From positions 1 through 11,431 of the forward strand of contig PNNM01000034.1 of assembly GCA_013824215.1 (NCBI GenBank): 11,431 nt of DNA, given 5' to 3'. The stretch is from Coriobacteriaceae bacterium. Lineage in GTDB: Bacteria > Actinomycetota > Coriobacteriia > Anaerosomatales > D1FN1-002. Position numbers and translations under genes: made by a program. A model generated the notes under the pieces. That model did not search any database, was not told where the DNA came from, and worked only from the letters and a program-made list of their open reading frames with translations. Below, piece after piece: positions 1-5,167 of the stretch (its first letter is position 1; the number at the start of each line of letters is the position of its first letter).

Positions 1-600
1 TGGTCCTCCCAGGTCTTCGTGAGCCCCAGCAGTCCGATCCCTTGGCGGGATCCCGACTCACAGGCGCGTTGCGACCCTCCTAGGGAACGGAAAGCCGTTG
101 CCGACAACGCCCCTACCGGGACAGGCAACAGGTCGACAGACCGCGAATGCGCGCCGCCTCCTGCAGCTCAGACCAGTATTCTACCTCGGGATCGCGACCG
201 CACCGTGTCTCCACACGATGATCGCAGGTCAGACCGCGCAGACGAAACTGGACGCCCGAAGGCTTCCAGTCGTGTGCTAGTCGGACGTAGTTGAGGCCTT
301 CGCAGAGGTCTGAGCTGCCTGACGGGCGACGCTGGGCGATCCCGGGCGGTCTGTAGCCCTCGACGGCTTCCAGGCCGGGAAGCTCGACGTGTACCACCAG
401 TTCGTGCTCACTGTGGACGGGCTTCGGGCCCTTGCGAGCGGCTTGAGCCGAGGATGATCGGTGGCGCACGCCCGATGCCATGCTCGATGCATGTTCCGGC
501 GACCCGCGTAGTTCGCTGATAGGGCTTGGTGGACGCGTCTGCTTCGACCGCCGAAGCCGCTGGTGGTTCCCCCAGGTACCTCAGTTTCGGCTCGGAGACT
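1..600. other. Region without a recognisable gene
   Basis: About 600 bases with no gene I can name. No tRNA, CRISPR-like repeat or insertion-sequence end is visible. Two coding-like stretches overlap on opposite strands. One is a 122-codon minus-strand frame (113-481), listed separately. The other is a 45-codon plus-strand frame (323-457) closed by stops at both ends, with strongly G/C third positions. Only one of the two can be the true coding strand, and both may be remnants. Neither has a good ribosome binding site. The stretch 482-600 between the minus candidate and the small membrane protein gene shows nothing I can support. Confidence 0.5.
113..481 (-). CDS. Hypothetical protein, doubtful
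   Basis: A 122-residue open frame that I do not recognise. The translation is charged and fairly balanced, with one Trp in the pattern HDWKPSGVQF and an Arg/Cys-rich C-terminal third. It has no signal peptide or membrane segment. Third codon positions are moderately G/C-rich, which fits coding but is not decisive. The ATG at 481 has no clear Shine-Dalgarno sequence, and the frame stays open upstream to a stop near 583 without a better start. An overlapping plus-strand frame (323-457) has an even stronger third-position bias, so this could be the shadow of a decayed gene on the other strand. Treat it as a candidate only. Confidence 0.22.
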   Translation of the reverse strand: MASGVRHRSSSAQAARKGPKPVHSEHELVVHVELPGLEAVEGYRPPGIAQRRPSGSSDLCEGLNYVRLAHDWKPSGVQFRLRGLTCDHRVETRCGRDPEVEYWSELQEAARIRGLSTCCLSR

Positions 601-924
601 TCACTCGCCCGGGATCAGCATGGAGAGAACCTCGGCTCCCAGGACTATGGCCGGGAGAACCGTGGAGAGCCAGACCGCCCATGAGCGCTCTCGACCCCTG
701 ATCAGCGCCGCAGCGCCAGTGACAAGTGTCAGGAACAAGATCAGGACGATGATCGCGGGGACGATGTTGAGCTTCCCGACAGTAGGCGACTCGGTCGCGA
801 ACACCGTCGACGCCAACACGATGAACGCGACTGCTGTCAGCAACAGGATCGCCGATGCACGGCCGAGCGGCGTCGACGGTAGTCCGAAGAAGCGACTGCC
901 CGGGGACGATGTGTCTTCCGGCAT
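601..924 (-). CDS. Small three-helix membrane protein
   Basis: A 107-residue integral membrane protein of unknown function. After a short polar N-terminus rich in Ser and Pro (about residues 1-20), three hydrophobic segments are visible at about 23-43, 53-75 and 81-104. The short loop after the second carries the basic cluster RGRER. There are no catalytic motifs and no Cys residues. The ATG at 924 is well supported by a GAGGGGGG Shine-Dalgarno stretch five bases upstream. The gene is the last of three minus-strand accessory genes, but a terminator-like hairpin (1003-1026) separates it from the DUF2510/HEAT gene upstream, so it is probably transcribed on its own. The family is unknown to me. 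That it is a real gene rests on the clean hydrophobic pattern plus the binding site. Confidence 0.7.
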   Translation of the reverse strand: MPEDTSSPGSRFFGLPSTPLGRASAILLLTAVAFIVLASTVFATESPTVGKLNIVPAIIVLILFLTLVTGAAALIRGRERSWAVWLSTVLPAIVLGAEVLSMLIPGE

Positions 925-1002
925 TGCTGCCCCCCTCGGTGGAGGAACCTATGCGAGTTGTATGCCCGTTCACGACTCACCTGAGCAGGAGGCGCACACG
1001 AA

Positions 1003-1026
1003 ACAAGGCACCCGAAGGTGCCTTGT
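1003..1026 (-). terminator. Rho-independent terminator (UUCG hairpin)
   Basis: A perfect 10-bp inverted repeat with a four-base loop. Read on the minus strand it is ACAAGGCACC, loop TTCG, GGTGCCTTGT, running into TTTCG. The cUUCGg tetraloop and the short T run favour minus-strand action. It lies about 155 bases after the stop of the DUF2510/HEAT gene and about 80 bases before the small membrane protein gene, so it likely ends transcripts of the former. It could instead act as an attenuator in the leader of the latter. Confidence 0.65.
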
Positions 1027-1180
1027 CGGAAGTGCTGGTCGGGCTTAGCAGACGCGTTTGTAACCGCGGCGGGGATGGTCCGCACGTCGGATGAGTGGTG
1101 AGAAGGGTGTTCTCAGTAGGTGGAAGTCAGCAGGCCAGGCGCACAGGCTCGGGCCTGATGTCCGGCATTGCGGATCCTAC

Positions 1181-1813
1181 TCAGAACGACTTCAGGATGC
1201 GCTCAACAGCAGCCGCGTCGTTCGCATTGACAGCCATGGACAGCTGCAGTCCGACTGGATCCCCGTTCTCGATCAGGAGACCGAGGAGCGCCAGCGACTT
1301 GGGTGACATCCAGCTCTGCCTGAAGGCCAGCCTGAGGATCCGGTTGCATCGGGGTGAGCTCTTGAGCAAGCCGAACCGTACCGCATCGGTCAGGGCGTCG
1401 AGCTTCACATCGGGTGGATGGTAATCGGGCGCTCCCAGCGCGGTCACCAACGCAGTCTCGGCCGCCTCGGTCTCTACGAGCGACTGCATGGCATAGGTGC
1501 GCAGGTTCACATCGTCCGAGTCGAGGCACGCGAGCAACGGCTGGACCGCAGCAGCGCCCCCGCGACCACCCAGAGCCCGGACCGCCGACTTCCGTACCTC
1601 GACATCCGTGTCCTGAAGGGCGGCAATCAGGACCTTCGAAGGCTCCTTCCCGGTTATCGTGCGCCGGGCCGACAACGGATCCACGCTCTGTGCGCCGGCA
1701 TCCGCGACGTGGTCCGTCCAGGCCCTTCCGTCCCAGTAGCGGTACTGGTGGCGCGCGCCGGGGTCTTCGAACCAGCCAGCCGGTGCCGTACCCCCGCCTG
1801 ACTGATCCATCAT
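1181..1813 (-). CDS. DUF2510 domain protein with HEAT-like repeats
   Basis: About 210 residues. The N-terminus carries a DUF2510 module (GWFEDPGARHQYRYWDGRAWT, where the usual pattern is GWYPDP...RYWDG..WT), a short Trp/Tyr-rich domain common in Actinomycetota and often attached to membrane or regulatory proteins. After a linker come helical HEAT/PBS-lyase-like repeats: one around 'ALQDTDVEVRKSAVRALG' and another around 'LLACLDSDDVNLRTYAMQSL'. Further helices run to the end. Such repeats are protein-binding scaffolds. No catalytic residues, signal peptide or membrane segment are visible, so a cytoplasmic adaptor role is inferred. Start: a TTG at 1825 is possible, but GGGGGA sits just ahead of tandem ATGs at 1813 and 1810, so I chose 1813. 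It follows the zinc-ribbon gene on the same strand after about 120 bases. Confidence 0.78.
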   Translation of the reverse strand: MMDQSGGGTAPAGWFEDPGARHQYRYWDGRAWTDHVADAGAQSVDPLSARRTITGKEPSKVLIAALQDTDVEVRKSAVRALGGRGGAAAVQPLLACLDSDDVNLRTYAMQSLVETEAAETALVTALGAPDYHPPDVKLDALTDAVRFGLLKSSPRCNRILRLAFRQSWMSPKSLALLGLLIENGDPVGLQLSMAVNANDAAAVERILKSF

Positions 1814-1936
1814 CTGGTCCCCCAATCACCGGCCGAGATGTCCCCTACTTCAGGCGCTTCAGCAGCCGCCGAGCGCTCTGATCGTAGCGTACACCCGGCG
1901 CGTCAGACGGAAGCGCTTGTTGCCTGCTAGGTGTGC

Positions 1937-2629
1937 TTAGGACGGCGACGGCGCAAAGACCTCGGCTGAGGCCACTACGCCATCGATGAGGTGCACGCTG
2001 ACGGTGCATCCCCCCACGTCGAAGCCAAGCCATTCCTCTGCTCCGCCTGCGTTCACTACCTGCGGTGAGCCAAAGGTTCGGATCAACTGGTCGTGATCCC
2101 AGCCGATCCACGTCTCCTTCTGGGCGTCCAACCGCGCGAACTCCTCATTGGCCACACGTGGTTGCGCGGGCATTGGCGCGAACTCCTTACTTGGCACAGG
2201 TGGTTGCGCGGGCTTCGGCACGACCGGGGCGGTGCCACCGGTCGCCCTACCCTTGAGTCCCCAGCGCAGAGCAGCAACGGCACCCGCCGCCGCTACTACC
2301 TCCACGAGGAGAGCCCACCAGTGCCCGAGACGAATCTCTTGTCCCAGCGTGAAGAGGAGCCAGCAACTCGTCACAAGGAGCAGGCACCCCATCCCTGTCA
2401 CGAAGTCTTTCCAGCTAGCGCGCTGTGCCGGGGTGGTGCCAGGCATGGGCACCTCCGCGTTACACCTGGGACAGCGGTCTCCGTTGCTGGTGAACGCACT
2501 GGCGGCGTCGGTGTGGCCGCAGTTGGTGCATCGGACACTCGCCCATGTCCGGCAGAGGGGACATTGCCCCGGGGTCTCGAAGGCCGGAAATGTTCCGCCA
2601 CAGCATTCGCATCTGTACACGGCATTCAC
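1937..2629 (-). CDS. Zinc-ribbon membrane protein with SmpA-like C-terminal domain
   Basis: About 230 residues, function unknown. From the GTG start at 2629, the first 56 residues hold paired cysteines (CECC at 7-10, CPLC at 23-26, CTNC at 34-37, CPRC at 53-56), which fit two zinc ribbons. Two hydrophobic helices follow at about 76-96 and 103-123. A Pro/Ala-rich linker then contains two 14-residue tandem units (PxPAQPxVxxxEFA). The C-terminal domain has the pattern 'DHDQLIRTFGSPQVV...EEWLGF...VSVHLIDGVV', similar to small SmpA/BamE-like folds in which a helix followed by 'G.P' precedes a sheet; this match is only suggestive. The frame stays open upstream to a TTG at 2731, but the extra segment (MILCVVRYCCC...) looks like untranslated sequence. 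No good ribosome site marks either start, so the start is uncertain. Confidence 0.7.
   Translation of the reverse strand: MNAVYRCECCGGTFPAFETPGQCPLCRTWASVRCTNCGHTDAASAFTSNGDRCPRCNAEVPMPGTTPAQRASWKDFVTGMGCLLLVTSCWLLFTLGQEIRLGHWWALLVEVVAAAGAVAALRWGLKGRATGGTAPVVPKPAQPPVPSKEFAPMPAQPRVANEEFARLDAQKETWIGWDHDQLIRTFGSPQVVNAGGAEEWLGFDVGGCTVSVHLIDGVVASAEVFAPSPS
2134..2217 (-). repeat. Two 42-bp tandem repeats inside the zinc-ribbon gene
   Basis: Units 2134-2175 and 2176-2217 match at about 35 of 42 bases. The 42-base period is 14 codons, so copy-number change keeps the reading frame. They encode PKPAQPPVPSKEFA and PMPAQPRVANEEFA in the linker between the membrane helices and the C-terminal domain. This looks like an in-frame duplication that lengthens the tether. 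Confidence 0.85.
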
Positions 2630-2768
2630 CAATCGGATTGCGCGAATCGAAGCGCACCGGTCCTTCGGAAGTTGCGCCTGACAAGTCACATGGACTGCGC
2701 AACAGCAATACCGTACTACACACAGAATCAATCCCGGCGAGATGCGAGGTCGCAGCTAAGGGAGGACG

Positions 2769-2800
2769 CGAAACGGGACGGCTTTCGCCGTCCCGTTTCG
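2769..2800 (-). terminator. Terminator of tRNA-Pro
   Basis: A perfect 14-bp inverted repeat (2769-2782 and 2787-2800) with a four-base loop. On the minus strand the loop reads GAAA, a GNRA tetraloop closed by C-G, and the 3' arm ends in CCCGTTTCG. It starts 40 bases after the tRNA 3' end on the same strand, so it most likely terminates that transcript. It also insulates the accessory zinc-ribbon gene further along. Confidence 0.8.
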
Positions 2801-2839
2801 TCGCATAGAGCATGTCAGTTCGCATGCTCTGTCAATACA

Positions 2840-2916
<77 letters not shown>

Positions 2917-2986
2917 ATTGCGCCTTCTAGCTGCGGAAGCACTCGCTCCTCAGAAGGCTCAGCGGCCGACTCCGACCGCCTCGGGC

Positions 2987-3016
2987 AGTATACGGGCGGT
3001 ACCGATGCCCCGTCCA
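2987..3016 (-). promoter_or_regulatory. Promoter of tRNA-Pro
   Basis: On the minus strand, TGGACG (3016-3011, 4 of 6 to TTGACA) and TATACT (2992-2987, 5 of 6 to TATAAT) are separated by 18 bases. Transcription would start near 2980 and give a 5' leader of about 64 bases before the tRNA, to be removed by RNase P. It is the only good sigma-70-type match upstream of the tRNA. Confidence 0.5.
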
Positions 3017-3018
3017 CC

Positions 3019-3123
3019 CTACCCCCTCGAGCGACCGAGTCGTGCCGAACACGCGGCATCGCAGCCCACGTGACGATCAGGCGAGAGCTCGAAGCCGTGC
3101 CGCAGGTAGAACCCCCAGACTCC
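3019..3123 (-). pseudogene. Remnant of a GNAT acetyltransferase C-terminus
   Basis: A short open minus-strand frame that begins right after an in-frame TGA (3126-3124) and ends at TAG (3021-3019). Its first part reads GFYLRHGFELSPDRHV (about 3114-3067). The pattern 'FY.rhGFe.sP' is the signature end of GNAT-fold N-acetyltransferases, especially TacT-type toxins, where it precedes the last strand. The acetyl-CoA binding part upstream is missing; in its place is the promoter of the neighbouring toxin-antitoxin pair. I infer a truncated, inactive leftover. The match is short, so confidence is limited. Confidence 0.4.
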
Positions 3124-3130
3124 TCAGAAT

Positions 3131-3153
3131 GTCAGAATACCTGATATACTGAC
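3131..3153 (+). promoter_or_regulatory. Promoter and probable operator of the toxin-antitoxin pair
   Basis: The stretch contains an imperfect palindrome: arms GTCAGAATA (3131-3139) and TATACTGAC (3145-3153) match at 8 of 9 positions around a five-base centre. The right arm includes an extended -10 element, TGATATACT (3142-3150), with the -10 hexamer TATACT at 3145-3150. No good -35 is visible, which fits an extended -10 promoter. A palindrome on the -10 is what an autoregulating AbrB-type antitoxin would bind to shut off its own operon. The promoter role is well supported; the operator role is inferred. Confidence 0.55.
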
Positions 3154-3177
3154 ACCCGGCGAACGGAGGTGGTCACC

Positions 3178-3471
3178 GTGCCCGACTACGTGCGCGTGGG
3201 CAAGCGCGGTACTGTCGTGGTGCCGGCCGAGACGAGGCGGCGGTACGGCTTCGGCGAAGGTGAGATGCTGGTCATGGAGGAGCGCGCCGACGGGCTGCTG
3301 CTCAAGCCGGTGCGCGCCTACGAGGTGGAGGTCTACACGCCCGAGCGCACCGCCGAGTTCATGCTGAACAACGCGGTGAGCGCGGCCGAGTACGACGAGG
3401 CGCTCGCCGAGGTCCGCGCCATGGGGCTGGATCCGGGCTCGATCCCCCACCAGCCGCGTCCCGCTTCGTAG
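3178..3471 (+). CDS. AbrB/MazE-family antitoxin (VapB-like)
   Basis: A 97-residue protein. Residues 3-46 form a swapped-hairpin AbrB DNA-binding domain: VRVGKRGTVVVPAETRRRYG, then GEGEMLVMEERADGLLLKPV. The C-terminal half (YTPERTAEFMLNNAVSAA...EVRAMGLDP) is the tail usual in antitoxins that pair with PIN toxins and would wrap around the toxin. Start: GTG at 3178 has GGAGGT at 3165-3170 with a seven-base spacer. The in-frame GTG at 3169 overlaps that ribosome site and is less likely. The stop codon abuts the toxin ATG with no gap, so the two are translationally coupled. It probably represses its own promoter through the palindrome at 3131-3153. Confidence 0.9.
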   Translation: MPDYVRVGKRGTVVVPAETRRRYGFGEGEMLVMEERADGLLLKPVRAYEVEVYTPERTAEFMLNNAVSAAEYDEALAEVRAMGLDPGSIPHQPRPAS

Positions 3472-3867
3472 ATGGACCGCCTGCTCCTTGACGCGAACGT
3501 ACTGGTGTCCGCGGCGCTGAAGCCCGATTCGCTTCTAGCGGGCCTCTGGCATCTGCACGACGTGCGGCTGCTCGGCTCCCCGCATGTCGTGGCCGAGGCA
3601 CGGCGCAACGTCGCCGAGCTTGCCGCGACTGCGCGGCTCGAGCTCCTGATCGCACGGCTCGCCGCCCTGCCGAGCGAACCGGCCGACTTCGAGATCGTCG
3701 ACGACCCGGGACTGCCGGCGAAGGACCGGCCGGTACTCCTGGCGGCGATCGCGTCCGGGGCCGACCATCTGCTGTCAGGCGACCTCGCCCACTTCGGCCC
3801 GTGCATGGGGCGCGTGATCGGTGGAGTACGGGTCACGCTCCCCGGCCAGTACCTTCGCGGACGGTGA
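3472..3867 (+). CDS. PIN-domain toxin (VapC-like ribonuclease)
   Basis: A 131-residue single PIN domain, the usual length for toxins of the 'putative toxin component, PIN family' group. PIN toxins are Mg2+-dependent ribonucleases that cut tRNA, rRNA or mRNA when the antitoxin is lost. The acidic active-site residues are visible: Asp7 in LLLDANVLVSA, Glu42 in VVAEARRNV, Asp85 in AKDRPVLLAA, and Asp98/Asp104 in GADHLLSGDLAHFG. All are intact, so the toxin should be active. It starts directly after the antitoxin stop codon. It is convergent with coaBC, only 15 bases between stops; an imperfect GC-rich hairpin (3871-3895, one bulged base) lies there but has no T run. The RNA target cannot be told from the sequence. 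Confidence 0.9.
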   Translation: MDRLLLDANVLVSAALKPDSLLAGLWHLHDVRLLGSPHVVAEARRNVAELAATARLELLIARLAALPSEPADFEIVDDPGLPAKDRPVLLAAIASGADHLLSGDLAHFGPCMGRVIGGVRVTLPGQYLRGR

Positions 3868-3882
3868 GGACCCGGCGCGCCT

Positions 3883-5088
3883 TCAGCCGCGCGGGAGCAG
3901 CAGCGGCGAGATGCGGTCGAGCAGCACGCGGGCCAGCGCCCGCTTACCCATCACGGGCAGCTCCTCGGCGCCGTCCGCGGTCACGAGCGTGACGCGGTTG
4001 GAGTCGGCGCCGAAGCCGAGCCCCGGCTCGGAAACGTCGTTGGCCACGACCAGGTCGAGGTGCTTGGCCGCGAGCTTCTCGCGCGCGTGGGCGACCACGT
4101 CGGCGGTCTCGGCAGCGAAGCCGACCAGCACGCGGCGGCCCTTGGCCTCGCCGAGCTCGGCGAGGATGTCGGGGTTGCGCTCGAGGGCGATGGCCGAGGG
4201 AAACGCGTCCTTCTTGACCTTGCCGGTCTGCGGCGCGGCCGGGCGGAAGTCCGAGACCGCCGCGGTGGCGATCACGGCGTGCACGTCCTCGGCGGCCTCG
4301 ATGACGGCGGCATGCATCTCCAGCGCGGTCGTCACGCGCACCGTGACCACGCCGAACGGGTCGGGCAGGTGTGTCGGGCCGGTCACGAGCGTCACGGCAG
4401 CGCCGCGGCGTGCGGCCTCCTCGGCGATCCGGAAGCCCGTCTTGCCGCTGCTGCGGTTGCCGATGTGACGCACGGCGTCGATGGGCTCGAGGGTGGGCCC
4501 GGCCGTCACGACGATGCGAGAGCCCTCGAGGTCCCGCGAGCGCCGTGCTTCGGCCTCCACCGCATCGGCGATGTCGCCGACCTCGGCCAGGCGGCCCTCG
4601 CCCACCTCCCCGCACGCGAGCTCGCCGCTCTCGGGCGGCACCACGATCGCGCCACGGGCGCGCAGCGCCTCGAGGTTGGCTTGCGTGGCCTCGTCGCGCC
4701 ACATGTGCACGTTCATGGCCGGCGCGAGCACGAGCGTCGCCTCGGTGGCCAGCGCGGTGGTGGTGAGCAGGTCGTCGGCGCGGCCGCACGCAAGCTTCGC
4801 GATCACGTTGGCGGTGGCCGGCGCGATGACCAGCACGTCGGCCTCCTCGGCCAGCGAGACGTGCTGCACCGGTGCGGCGGCCTCGTCCCACATCCCGACC
4901 GCGACCGGCTCGCGCGTCAGCGCCCGGAAGGTGGTGGCGCCCACGAAACGCGTCGCGTTCTCGGTCATCACGACCTTCACCCGCATCCCGCGGCGCATGC
5001 ACTCGCGCGCCAGCTCGCACGCCTTGTACGCGGCGATGCAGCCGGTCACGCCGAGGACGACCGTGGGCGCTGTGCGCTTCTCGCTCAT
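3883..5088 (-). CDS. coaBC: Bifunctional phosphopantothenoylcysteine decarboxylase / phosphopantothenate-cysteine ligase
   Basis: A 401-residue full-length CoaBC that performs two consecutive steps of coenzyme A synthesis: ligation of cysteine to 4'-phosphopantothenate, then decarboxylation to 4'-phosphopantetheine. The N-terminal FMN-dependent CoaC domain shows GVTGCIAAYKA, His76, PAMNVHMW with Asn126, and the clamp ESGELACGEVGEGR with Cys159. The C-terminal CoaB domain starts near 190 and shows GPTLEPIDAVRHIGNRSSGK (the family usually has ITNRSSGK; Asn211 is conserved), AAVSDFRP, VKKD, NPDIL, GFAAET and VVAND. All key residues are present. The ATG at 5088 has no Shine-Dalgarno sequence; instead an extended -10 element lies seven bases upstream, so the message is probably leaderless. 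It is divergent from korA (79 bases between starts) and convergent with the PIN toxin. Confidence 0.97.
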   Translation of the reverse strand: MSEKRTAPTVVLGVTGCIAAYKACELARECMRRGMRVKVVMTENATRFVGATTFRALTREPVAVGMWDEAAAPVQHVSLAEEADVLVIAPATANVIAKLACGRADDLLTTTALATEATLVLAPAMNVHMWRDEATQANLEALRARGAIVVPPESGELACGEVGEGRLAEVGDIADAVEAEARRSRDLEGSRIVVTAGPTLEPIDAVRHIGNRSSGKTGFRIAEEAARRGAAVTLVTGPTHLPDPFGVVTVRVTTALEMHAAVIEAAEDVHAVIATAAVSDFRPAAPQTGKVKKDAFPSAIALERNPDILAELGEAKGRRVLVGFAAETADVVAHAREKLAAKHLDLVVANDVSEPGLGFGADSNRVTLVTADGAEELPVMGKRALARVLLDRISPLLLPRG

Positions 5089-5095
5089 GCGTCGG

Positions 5096-5104
5096 ATTAT
5101 CGCA
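5096..5104 (-). promoter_or_regulatory. Extended -10 promoter of coaBC, leaderless
   Basis: On the minus strand TGCGATAAT combines the extended TGn motif with GATAAT (5 of 6 to TATAAT; hexamer at 5101-5096). Only seven bases separate the hexamer from the coaBC ATG (5088-5086), so transcription should start at or next to the start codon. No -35 hexamer is visible at the usual distance. Confidence 0.55.
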
Positions 5105-5167
5105 CTTCAGGCGCTCGCAGCCTCGGCCGCGGGGAAGAATCCGCCTCAGACACTCCGAGGAGGACGC

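Noticed and set aside
563..1048. Plus-strand open frame of 161 codons
   Set aside because: It is antisense to the small membrane protein, which has clean hydrophobic helices and a good ribosome site, and it crosses the terminator hairpin.
2630..2731. Upstream TTG start for the zinc-ribbon protein
   Set aside because: The added 34 residues are Cys-rich without pattern, no ribosome site precedes the TTG, and the same bases (TTGATT) could be a -35 element.
4481..5167. N-terminal extension of korA
   Set aside because: The frame is open far upstream only because it runs antisense through coaBC. The ATG at 5168 has a strong ribosome site and the gamma domain begins right after it.
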